NCBI RefSeq assembly: GCF_029168945.1
Contig: NC_083606.1
Span: 18,564,041 to 18,628,040, forward strand
Reading direction: 5' to 3'
From: Cannabis sativa
Taxonomy: Eukaryota > Streptophyta > Magnoliopsida > Rosales > Cannabaceae
Length of the DNA stretch: 64,000 nucleotides
Position numbers and translations under genes: made by a program. The notes under the pieces are model-generated. The model was not told the DNA's origin. It worked only from the letters and a program-made list of their open reading frames with translations, and did not search any database. This document shows, piece after piece, positions 39,957 to 49,614 of the stretch (its first letter is position 1; each line of letters begins with the position of its first letter).

Positions 39957-42791
39957 ATGGCAGAGACGTTTTTGAGCCCTGTGATTGACAAGTTACTTGA
40001 TCTGCTTAATCAGCAAGTAACTTTGCTGAAAGGAGTCCACAAAGAAGTAGAGAGCTTGAAAGATGAGTTGAAGATCATTCAGCCTTTTCTTATTGATGCC
40101 GAAAAGAAACTTGCCAAAGATGAACTCAGTGATGCTGCAAAAGAATGGCTTAAACAGATGAGAGAAGTGGCTGAACGCATTGAAGATGTTATCGACGAGT
40201 ACCTTTACCATCTTGCTCATAATCACCATCACCATCACCATGGACTTATCATTTCAATTCGAAGAGCTGCTGGTTATATTGGGTCCGTCAAACTACGTCG
40301 TAACTTAGCTTCTAAAATTAAAGACATTAACGAGTCTTTGCTAAAAGTTCAAAAGAGAGGCATAAGTTATGGCTTGAGACATTTTGAGGAAGGTTCAAGT
40401 AGTAGTAGGATCACAAATAGGGATGCATCTGTCATTGACCCTCGATTGGGTTCGTTGTTTATTGGTGAAGATGAGTTTGTGAGAATTGATTCAACCACCA
40501 ATGAACTTATAAGGAGTTTGCTCGAAGGACCAACCACCCGCTCTGTGATTTCACTCGTAGGCCAAGGAGGAATTGGGAAAACTACTCTTGCTAGAAAAGT
40601 TTACACTGCTGGAAATGTGAGAACACACTTTGAATACTTTGCTTGGATCACTGTGTCTCAATCATACAACTTGGAGAAGGTCTTAACCACCATGAAAAGT
40701 CAGATATGCCCAACAAACGAAGAAGAGCATGTGGAAACTATTGAAGGACTAATTGAGCTTTTGCGGCAACATTTGCAGACAAAGAGGTATGTAATTGTTT
40801 TTGATGATGTGTGGGAGGTAGACTTTTGGAGGAATATTAAACATGTTCTTCCTAGTAGTAATAATAAAGGTGACAGGATCATTGTAACAACTCGCAATAC
40901 TAGAATTGCTTATGATGCAAAAGATACCCCCTTTGATCATGTTCAAGAGCTCAAAACATGGTCCTCGGAGTTGGCTTGGGAGTTATTTTGCAAAAAAGCA
41001 TTTCGTTTTGAGTTTGAGGGACATTGCCCAAAAGAGTTAGAGCAATTGTCTCATCAGATTATAAGCAAATGTCACGGTTTGCCACTTGTCATTTCTGCTG
41101 TAGCTGGTTTATTCTCTAAAAAAGAAAAGACCAAATTGGAATGGGGAAGAGTGTTTGATAATCTCAATTACGAGTTTGAAAAAAATCCCCAACTTACTAG
41201 TGTGTTCAAGATTTTATCTTTCAGCTATGATGATCTACCCTACTATCTTAAAACTTGTTTCTTATATTTTGGTATTTTTCCAGAAGATAGTAAAATTTAT
41301 AACAAGAGGTTATATTCACTTTGGATTGCTGAAAATTTTATCAAATCAAGGAAAGGCAAGACAGAAGAAGAAGTTGCTGAAGAATACTTGAATGAGCTCA
41401 TTCATAGAAACTTGGTTTCGTTTGAAACAGTAAATGGAATTGAAAAAGAGTGTCGAGTTCATGATTTGATTCATGATGTTATTTTAACAAAATGTGAAGA
41501 ATTGTGTTTCTGCCAAATAATCAATCAAAGCAAGTTAAGATTCAAAGGAGATTGTCGCCGCCTCGCAATCCACAACACAACAAAAGATGTTCTAAATCTT
41601 GTAGGAAGCAATTCTAAGATTCGATCTATTTTTCTTTTTGACATTGATGAAGTGACAGAATCTTTCATAATTAGCTTGTTTCAAAAGTTTCAATTGTTAA
41701 AGGTGTTTGATTTTGAGAATGCACCTCTTCATAAGCTTCCTAAAGAGATAGGAAATTTGTTCAATCTGAAGTACTTGAATTTAAGAATGACAAATGTGAA
41801 GATTATTCCAAAATCCATTGGTAATTTACAAAATCTACAGATGTTGAATCTGAACAAGTCCTTCTATGCGCAAGACTTACCAATTGAGATTTATAAGCTT
41901 CGAAGTCTGCGACACATTCTAGCTGGAGTTTTAATTAATTATGAGAAAGATTACAGATTTGATTCAGATATTGGTGTGAGAATACATAAAGGGATTGGGA
42001 ATTTAGAAGAGTTACAAACACTTTCATCTGTGAGAATATCTCCTAGCACAATTGAGTTAGTGAAAGAACTAGAGAAGTTGACAAAATTGAAGAAGTTAGG
42101 GATTCAACACTTGACATCAGGAATCAGTACTGAAACACTGTGTTCATCCATTGAGAGAATGAGTCAACTAGAAGAATTACACTTACATGCCAAGACAGAA
42201 GAAGAAATTCTAGATTTAAAATCACTTTCATCTCCTCCTCCTTTCTTACGTTATCTCTCTTTGTTCTGTCGACTACAACAGCTTCCAAAATGGATTTCAA
42301 AGCTTCAAAATTTACAAGCTTTAGTTCTTTGGTTTTCGAGGTTAACCGAAGAGCCATTAAAATACCTCAAAGGGTTGCCAAATTTAGCATACTTGAGGAT
42401 GGTGGAGACATATGTTGGAGATGAATTGCATTTTGAGGAAGGTGGTTTTAAAAGACTGAAACATCTGAGAGTAATACATTTTAAAGAAATGAAGGAGATG
42501 AAAATAGAGAGAGATGCACTGCCTCAGCTTGAGAAGTTATGGCTTGGATCTTTCCCATCAATGAGTGAGATGCCTTCAGATATTCAACTCTTGAAAGGAC
42601 TCAAATCTCTTGATATCATGGACATGTCAAGGGAGTTTGTGGTCGATCTACAACCAAATGGCGCTGGTTATTGGAAAATTCAGCATATTCCGTCAGTCAA
42701 TTTTTGGTATGTTAATAGTATGGGAGAGATGTATGAAACCTACAAGCTGGGTGAGTCAAACTTGTTGGAGCGTCTCCAATCCAACTCATAG
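39957..42791 (+). CDS. CC-NB-ARC-LRR disease-resistance-type protein (NLR gene 2)
   Basis: A single frame of 944 residues starts at ATG 39957 (MAETFLSPVIDKLLDLL); the upstream in-frame extension has no ATG. The domains are: Rx-like coiled coil with a complete EDVID near residue 76 and a run of six histidines shortly after (about 97-103); NB-ARC with P-loop GQGGIGKTT at 202, kinase-2 VIVFDDVWE near 281, RNBS-B GDRIIVTTRN, GLPL near 373, RNBS-D CFLYFGIFP and VHDLIHD near 501; leucine-rich repeats from about 540. It is a clear paralogue of gene 1 over the whole length, with the same strand and gene structure. All key motifs are present, so it is probably functional. It is expected to act as an intracellular immune receptor; the effector recognised is unknown. 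Confidence 0.94.
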   Translation: MAETFLSPVIDKLLDLLNQQVTLLKGVHKEVESLKDELKIIQPFLIDAEKKLAKDELSDAAKEWLKQMREVAERIEDVIDEYLYHLAHNHHHHHHGLIISIRRAAGYIGSVKLRRNLASKIKDINESLLKVQKRGISYGLRHFEEGSSSSRITNRDASVIDPRLGSLFIGEDEFVRIDSTTNELIRSLLEGPTTRSVISLVGQGGIGKTTLARKVYTAGNVRTHFEYFAWITVSQSYNLEKVLTTMKSQICPTNEEEHVETIEGLIELLRQHLQTKRYVIVFDDVWEVDFWRNIKHVLPSSNNKGDRIIVTTRNTRIAYDAKDTPFDHVQELKTWSSELAWELFCKKAFRFEFEGHCPKELEQLSHQIISKCHGLPLVISAVAGLFSKKEKTKLEWGRVFDNLNYEFEKNPQLTSVFKILSFSYDDLPYYLKTCFLYFGIFPEDSKIYNKRLYSLWIAENFIKSRKGKTEEEVAEEYLNELIHRNLVSFETVNGIEKECRVHDLIHDVILTKCEELCFCQIINQSKLRFKGDCRRLAIHNTTKDVLNLVGSNSKIRSIFLFDIDEVTESFIISLFQKFQLLKVFDFENAPLHKLPKEIGNLFNLKYLNLRMTNVKIIPKSIGNLQNLQMLNLNKSFYAQDLPIEIYKLRSLRHILAGVLINYEKDYRFDSDIGVRIHKGIGNLEELQTLSSVRISPSTIELVKELEKLTKLKKLGIQHLTSGISTETLCSSIERMSQLEELHLHAKTEEEILDLKSLSSPPPFLRYLSLFCRLQQLPKWISKLQNLQALVLWFSRLTEEPLKYLKGLPNLAYLRMVETYVGDELHFEEGGFKRLKHLRVIHFKEMKEMKIERDALPQLEKLWLGSFPSMSEMPSDIQLLKGLKSLDIMDMSREFVVDLQPNGAGYWKIQHIPSVNFWYVNSMGEMYETYKLGESNLLERLQSNS

Positions 42792-43385
42792 CTAAGCTAA
42801 ACACAGGTACACTACTCTCTAATTTTCTCTAAAAATTCTATGTTTTCAATCAAAACATTCATGTTTAAGTTTAACCCATACATTTTGTTTTTCATACATA
42901 CATAAGTTGATTTGTTTGTGCCATGCATTTGAAACAAATTATAAATGTATATATGAGTAATGTTACTATTCTAACATGAACTATTTATATTTTTTAATTG
43001 GACCGTATCATTTTTAATTATATAGTTAAGATATAAAAAAATGTATGTAATTTGAGTGTCTCAACCATTATTTATGTATATATATTGTTTATATATGATT
43101 TTAGAAACATTTTAAGACCATTTTCAATACATGTTTACATGCTTAGATAAATATAAATACAATATCTATATGATATATTTAGTGAATGATTGGTTGATAT
43201 TTTAACCTTAAATATGTCAATATATATGCTCAAGTCTTAACCCCTCATCTTTTCACTTTTTCAGAGAAATGTAGAGGAAGGAGCTTGAGGCGACAAGGCA
43301 AAAGAGATCTGTTTGCAAGTTCATGATATTTTCATGTAGGTGTCCGTGTGGGTAGGAACTCGCTACTCGCACACTCCTATCATGT
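42792..43385. other. 3' flank of NLR gene 2
   Basis: This is AT-rich sequence with no second gene. A less AT-rich stretch near 43260-43340 could be a spliced 3' untranslated exon, since TTTTTCAG occurs at its start (about 43256-43263), but this is not certain. Confidence 0.3.
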
Positions 43386-45027
43386 TTGTTTTTAACGAAA
43401 TTCAGATTTTTTTTTTTTTTTTTAAAAAAAAAAAACCCTATGTTTTATCTAAATATAAGTTCGGTACTTTTTATATTCAATAATATTTATTTGATATCCT
43501 ATATTTTAAAAGCATACATATTGGGTATACTAAATTTAAAATTTTTTGATAAAATTTTATCAATACAATCACATCGTCTTTAATTTATAAATTTTGGAAT
43601 CAAATTTAATTATTTAATTACATATAATTGAGAATTGTTTGGTTAAAATAATAAAATTATATTAATTAAATTTTACTTTCTTATATTAAATATGTACAAT
43701 TTCAAAATATAAGGTACCAAATAAGTATTATTGAAAATACAAGAAACGAAATATGTTTTCAAAGAAAAGATAGAGTACTAAATGAATATATTTTCTAAAA
43801 AATGTTATTCTATTAAATTTTGCTTATTGTTATTGACCTTAGGGTCCACTTGGAATTCAAGATTAGATTCAATTAGATTGAGATTGGATTAGTTAGAATT
43901 ATAGGGAAAGTAATTATGTATTTAGTTTTTGAATAAACTAAATTATTTTTTAAGAATTTTTTTTCAGCCAAAACCAAAATATATACTAATAATCTTGACA
44001 ATATATACATATTTTAATAATAAATGAATAAAAATTTTAATTCAAAGAATAAAAAATTTTAAATCATAAAATAAAATAATAAACATTTATTAAAAATATT
44101 AAAGAAATTATATTTTTAAAAATAATATTTCATAACATAATTAAATATGTATACATATCTATATACTAGCAAAAAGTTACGTACGAGGCACGTATACTAA
44201 ATTTTATGCTAGTTTTTTTCTACGTTATTAAAAAGTGATACAATTAAAAATTAAAAAAAATATATATTATTAGTTATTAGGTTCAACATCATTACTTGTG
44301 TTCATTTTTAAAGAAAAAAAATATATTTATGAAATAATAATCTGTTGCAACGCGTGTACAGGCAAAATTCAGAAAATATAGCATTTATTAGTAGAGTATT
44401 GACAATTTCAACAGTAAATTAATTGATTGTACACTTTTTTGTCTGCTAACATTAAGTATTTGATATTTGAGTGGTGAACTCTTATTTGTCCACTTTTCAA
44501 ATTTTTCTAACACTCTCATTTTATTCTTCCAACTTTCTGTAGTTGGAGTGATGTCCTTAATTGTTGTATATAGTGTAGTCATTTATTCACTTGTTTTCAA
44601 ATAAATCAATAGATATATAAAATAAAAAATATAATTAAGCTCATATTAAAATCAATCTTACCTTTCAATATAGTGAAAGGTTTTTATATTGATTCATTCT
44701 CACTTAATAATTGTGATAGACCTAACGAATAATAATATTATGTTACCTAATAACAAAATAGGAATCCACCAAACAACATCATCAAAATTTATTCCAAGTA
44801 TAATTATATAAATCTATTACTCATTGAAGTCTATTAGAAACTCTAAAAAGCTCACAATACAAAATTTCACATCAAAAATCTAAAAATGATCAACTATGTA
44901 GCAGCAATAATAATACAATAACCAAAATTGTCTAGTCATCTACAGTCTTAAAACTTAAAAGAGTGGCATTATTCATTCAAGTTTCGACTAAGTGTTTCTG
45001 AGTTTGAGTTATAATATTGTGTCATGT
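43386..45027. other. AT-rich intergenic spacer
   Basis: No gene is supported. A long T run followed by an A run (about 43407-43434) can fold back but is low complexity. No terminal repeats could be paired with confidence. Confidence 0.45.
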
Positions 45028-45032
45028 GTTTA

Positions 45033-46240
45033 TGAAATTCCGTATTTTAATATTCCCAGTTTGATTATTTAATTAAATGATTAATTAAATGCGGAATAAT
45101 AAAACTGGTACTGAAAACAGTTTTCTGTAGTTACAGAATGCAACTCTGTAATTCCAAAGAAACCCAGAAAAACAAACAGTGCATAAAAGTAAAAACACAC
45201 AAGATTTTTGTACGTGGTTTCAACAATCCTTTCAGATTGTTACTAGTCCACGGGGCCACGCCCAGAGATAAGATTCATTAGATCGGTATCAAAAATACAA
45301 AGTAATTGACTTATGCATAAATAGACTCCCTCTTATTGTATGCCGCAAGCTTGATGTATTCCACCTACTAACCGAATCTTGATAAAACCCCAAGATCTCG
45401 AACTCCCTTCGATCACCTTGAAGAGTGCTTGAATCTTCCCGATTCAAGGCTTAAAGGCTATCTCCCGAAAGCCTATACAACCATCTCCCGAAGGTTGTGT
45501 GCTTGTATCCTCCCGATGCAAGACTTCAAAAGCAATCTCCCGAAAGCTTGTAAATACCCTTCTCCCGAAGGTGCACTGATGTTCTTCTTCGTTGTAGACA
45601 TGAATACAGACTCAAGACAATACAAACAACAAATAAACAGAGTAAGAGTAGAACAACTCTTCTCTACAAAACAAAGACACTCTTTTCTTAAGATATGAAA
45701 GTGAATAAAAGAGTTTAATAAAACAAAGACACTCTTTCCTTAAGATATGAATACAATTCTAAGTGTGTGAAAGAGATGCAAAACCTAGCTACTATGAGAT
45801 GTATTTATAATGAATATACATCTCATAGACAGCTTACATTCGGTCTGAACAAGACCTCAACCCACTAGAAACTTCCCTAAAATAATTCTTCAATCAGTCC
45901 AGGAATTTCGGTTTCTGTACCTACAGAATCGTGGGCAGTAACTACAACTTTCCTTTTATAGAAAAGGAAAGTTTAGCTCCGGTTTTCTCTTCAAGAAACC
46001 TGATCTAAGAAAATGGGAAACTCAACACAAGATCAGATTACACAGCTGGTTAGATAAAAACGAAATGGGTAACCAAACTTACAATTTTTACCTTTTTTCC
46101 AAAAATAGGAAAGCTAGACAACTTTCCTTTCAAGTTTGAATACACCAAATAGGAAACCATATTAATGTATACCAGCCGAAAATATACATTGAATAATAAA
46201 ATATTTTTGTCAATTAAATATGCCAAAAATGGAATTAACA
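45033..46240 (-). repeat. 3' LTR of the SIRE-like element, complete, 1208 bp
   Basis: It starts TGAAATTCCG and ends GGAATTAACA, so the ends are short inverted repeats. On the minus strand a TATA box (TATAAATA, 45802-45809) sits between inverted GATGTAT and ATACATC. The region after the presumed start site contains the stem-loop array described separately. Confidence 0.88.
45399..45572 (-). other. Array of seven stem-loops with GGGA-type loops
   Basis: Seven short inverted repeats start at 45399, 45428, 45455, 45477, 45502, 45530 and 45556, spaced 22-29 bp. Each has CTCCC or TCCC at its apex on the plus strand, which is GGGA(G) in the element transcript. Arms differ from unit to unit but pair within the unit: CGAA/TTCG, CTTGAATC/GATTCAAG, AGGCT/AGCCT, ACAACC/GGTTGT, CTTG.ATC/GAT.CAAG, AAGC/GCTT, CCTTC/GAAGG. 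It lies about 200-375 nt downstream of the likely transcription start, in the RNA leader. Confidence 0.75.
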
Positions 46241-46679
46241 ATCTCCCCCTTTGGCACTTTGATTGACAAAACATTTTATTATGAGAAAACCTGCATCAAG
46301 TGTTAGAAACCAAAGCAAATAGCTTTTTAAAGAAACAAGAGTATAAAAAATACTCCCCCTGCATGAAAGCTCTCTAACACATAAAACATATAACTTTTTT
46401 TGGACGGAAAAGCTTGCAAACCGAAGAACACAACTTTTTAAATGGAAAAGTGTTAAACCACAAACAACTTTTTAAACGGAAAAGTGTTAAACCACAAACA
46501 AGCAACTCCCCCTAAAACCAAGGGTCCAGAGTTGTAACAAAGAGTTCAATGAATCCAAAAAATAATACTACTCCCCCTTTTTGTCTATCAAGGAGCCAAA
46601 GATAACAAAAACAAACATGGACAAAGTCATAAGTTCAAATAAACATTAATAAAAGGCAAAAGATAAAAGATTGAACCAC
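46241..46679 (-). other. Region with repeated polypurine tracts
   Basis: CTCCCCCT (AGGGGGAG on the minus strand) occurs next to the LTR at about 46243 and again near 46353 and 46507, with a shorter CTCCCCCTT near 46571. The LTR-adjacent copy is the expected primer for plus-strand synthesis. The others may be extra or decayed tracts. Confidence 0.65.
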
Positions 46680-47468
46680 TTATTCATCATCATTGGGTCG
46701 GAAGTATTTCATGATGCTGTCCATCTTCCTAAGAAGCAAGGCCTGACTTGTCTCCATTCTTCCCAAACGCAAGTTGAATTCTGCCATTTCTGTAGGAGCA
46801 GAAGTTGAAGCAGAATCTTTGCAGACGGGATCATTTGTAAGACCAGGGGAAGCAGACCGAGCCTTTCTTTGAGCAGCTTTTCCTTGAGGAGGCTTCTCAG
46901 GAATTTTGAAAGTGGTTCCAACAGCAGGCATCTCAATTGATTCATTCTCAAGAATCAATTCCTCTTGATTAGATAAAATTTTATAGATTAAGTGAGGAAA
47001 AATGAGATTGAGCCTAGGTTTCTTACCCTTTCGAAGAGAAACAATTTGCTTCCAAATCATGTCAGCCAAATCAATTTTAGCACCAATAGAAACTTTATAC
47101 AAAAAGAAAGCAAGTTCATTTGAAACATTTACCAGATTGGAGCAAGGAAACCAATTGGATAGGGTAAACCTCATGAGAGCAGCATGTTGATAGGTGAGTT
47201 GAGACATATGCATGGTGTCGGAGAGTTCAATTTCATTATCACCAGAGAGATAACCGAACACCTTTTGACGATCAAACTCCACATCAGTTGGCTCAATTCC
47301 CATAGGCAAATTGAGAGCCTCAGCAACATCCTTCACAGTAAAGGAATACCAGTGTCCTCTGACAAAAATTTTGCCAAACATGAAAGAGTCCTCATCGAGA
47401 AACTCATCAGTGATGTTAGCATAAAATTCCTTCACAATTCTATCCACATACCCATCAAAACCGATCAA
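46680..47468 (-). pseudogene. Extra SIRE-like reading frame (putative plant transposon protein), 5' truncated
   Basis: The minus-strand frame has 262 residues but no ATG at its start; it begins by fusion to LTR sequence at 47468. The text FDGYVDRIVKEFYANI, KIFVRGHWYSFTVKDVAEAL and the Leu-rich centre resemble the 'putative plant transposon protein' domain found in the extra gene of SIRE and some Gypsy elements. The C-terminal part is basic and Pro/Ser-rich (KAAQRKARSASPGL) and ends FNLRLGRMETSQALLLRKMD. Sometimes called envelope-like, but no membrane segment is seen here. Confidence 0.6.
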
Positions 47469-47937
47469 AGAGATGCAAAACCTAGCTACTATAAGATGTA
47501 TTTATAATGAATATACATCTCATAGACAGCTTACATTCGGTCTGAACAAGACCTCAACCCACTAGAAACTTCCCTAAAATAATTCTTCAATCAGTCAAGG
47601 AATTTCTGTTTCTGTACCTACAGAATCGTGGGCAGTAACTACAACTTTCCTTTTATAGAAAAGGAAAGTTTAGCTCCGGTTTTCTCTTCAAGAAACCTGA
47701 TCTAAGAAAATGGGAAACTCAACACAAGATCAGATTACACAGCTGGTTAGATAAAAACGAAATGGGTAACCAAACTTACCATTTTTACCTTTTTTCCGAA
47801 AATAGGAAAGCTAGACAACTTTCCTTTCAAGTTTGAATACACCAAATAGGAAACCATATTAATGTATACCAGCCGAAAATATACAATGAATAATAAAATA
47901 TTTTTGTCAATTAAATATGCCAAAAATGGAATTAACA
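47469..47937 (-). repeat. Truncated 5' LTR of the SIRE-like element
   Basis: It matches 45771-46240 of the complete LTR almost base for base and ends GGAATTAACA before the GTTTA duplication. It is cut just after the TATA box region and joined to the extra reading frame; both sides of the junction share AAAG/AAGAG-like bases. Confidence 0.88.
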
Positions 47938-47942
47938 GTTTA

Positions 47943-49609
47943 TGTCCAAATATTATGTGTGTCTGGCTAATCTAGTGAAGAAGATTGAAGTTTTGATTCT
48001 CAATAAATAGAATGAATATAAGTGTATACTTTGTAGTAAGTCATCATTGTGTCATTTTTAAGTTAATGTGTCAACTTGAAAATAATTCATTTAATAAACG
48101 AAATAGAGGAGTCAATCTAAAAATATTTTTCTACCTTAATAAGTAGAGCTATAGGAAATAAACTTGGTAACTTTTTGAGTGTTAAAAAATTGTAAATAGT
48201 TATAAATTCAGAGTAAGTAACTTGTGTGTGGCAGCTGGTTAAAGAAGCCAAAATTGAGGTTTATGTATATACTGACAACTCAGGTTCACATTTCAAGTTC
48301 TGTAAGACTATACTCTCTTCCCTGTCCTATTAACAAAAATTTAACGTACACATAACACATGAATATGACTTTCTGCCCGAAACCAAGAGATGATTAGAAA
48401 GTAGAAGCACCGCCAGAACTTTCCTTTGTTTGAAGTAATAATATAATAACTAATATCTTTTATTACATATTAATAATTAATTCAACTTTCCAAAGTATTT
48501 TTGAAACATCGTGGGATATATAAATGCAATACTTTTGTATAATAGCATGTAGCATGTTGGCTTCATTAGTATTTTTCAAATTTTAAAATGAAAATAAAAA
48601 TTATAAAATATAGCTTAAGAAATTATAACTAAGGTTATAAACTGGTAAAGGTTGTGTTGGAGGCTAGGGTTTTTGCTCTAGAGAGAGAAATTTGTTGGAT
48701 TAAATTTTAGTAGGATTATTTAGCTAAAATTAATCAATTATAATTAACGTTTTCTAATCAGAATATTCTGTCAAATATTAGAATATTCTGTTAACATTTT
48801 GACAGAAAAATAAATAATAACATTAAACCAAGAATTCTATTACATAGTCACATTTTATATAAAAAAGAAAATATTTAAAAAAAAAAGTCACTCAATAATT
48901 TCTCATAAACTAAGAATTCCTTTATATAGCCACATTTTATATATTCAGATTCAGATGTGGAGGCGAACAATTATAACCTGATCGAGCCAAAAAAAACAAA
49001 TAGAAAAATTCTTTAGCAATATATATATAATATATAAATAGTAGTAAATTCTTATTTAGAATAAAATCCAACTAAATAACATAAGTATATTTAGAAAAGC
49101 CAATAGTAGATGTACACAGCAAAAACCCAATTGTATTTTTTTTTAGATTTAATGGGATTTATTTTATTTATTTTATTATATATAAATAAAAAGTGACCCA
49201 TGAATTTCTCATAAACTATTTTATTTTTATTAATAAACCATTTTATTTTTAATATAAATAAAAACTCACCCATGAATTTCTCATAAACCAAGAATTCGGT
49301 TATATAGGCACACTTTAGAATAGATATTTTACTTACTATATAAAATGCCCATGTAATATTATTTTGTTGTGCATTTAACTATTTATTGTGTATTTAACAA
49401 AATATTCAAAAAAAAAAAGTTAGGTTTAATAGACACTCATTTCATACACAAGTAAACCGATTCTTTATACAAAGATTATACATACCAACATAATCATTCG
49501 GAAGATACCCATTCGCACAAATACCCATTCATTCACACAAGTCCTAAATCATAAATGAAACAAAGAGACAATCAACTTTTCAATAATTTACAAAAATATA
49601 TATATATAT
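47943..49609. other. AT-rich intergenic spacer with short dispersed repeats
   Basis: No gene is supported. TTTCTCATAAAC followed by AAGAATTC-like sequence recurs near 48899, 49204 and 49278, and a related CCAAGAATTC near 48828. The spacer ends in an AT microsatellite into which the next Copia inserted. Confidence 0.45.
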
Positions 49610-49614
49610 ATATA

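Larger units (their letters stand above)
45033..47937 (-). mobile_element. Internally deleted SIRE-like Copia element, TSD GTTTA
   Basis: GTTTA flanks the element at 45028-45032 and 47938-47942. It has a complete left LTR (3' LTR, 45033-46240), the SIRE-type polypurine tract CCAAAGGGGGAGAT on the minus strand, a 262-codon open frame, and a truncated right LTR (47469-47937). Gag, protease, integrase and RT are absent: the right LTR is joined directly to the extra reading frame. The tract and the extra gene behind pol point to the SIRE/Maximus lineage. Confidence 0.82.

Noticed and set aside
43407..43434. T-run followed by A-run as a possible hairpin terminator
   Set aside because: Low-complexity sequence in AT-rich spacer; plant genes do not use such terminators.
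45399..45572. CRISPR-like look of regularly spaced TCTCCCGAA repeats
   Set aside because: Repeats are too short and the unique parts are palindromic arms, not spacers; the context is an LTR in a plant genome. It is reported as a stem-loop array instead.
49610..49614. ATATA as strong proof of a target duplication
   Set aside because: The insertion site is an AT microsatellite, so the match is nearly automatic; the element borders rest on LTR ends, PBS and PPT instead.
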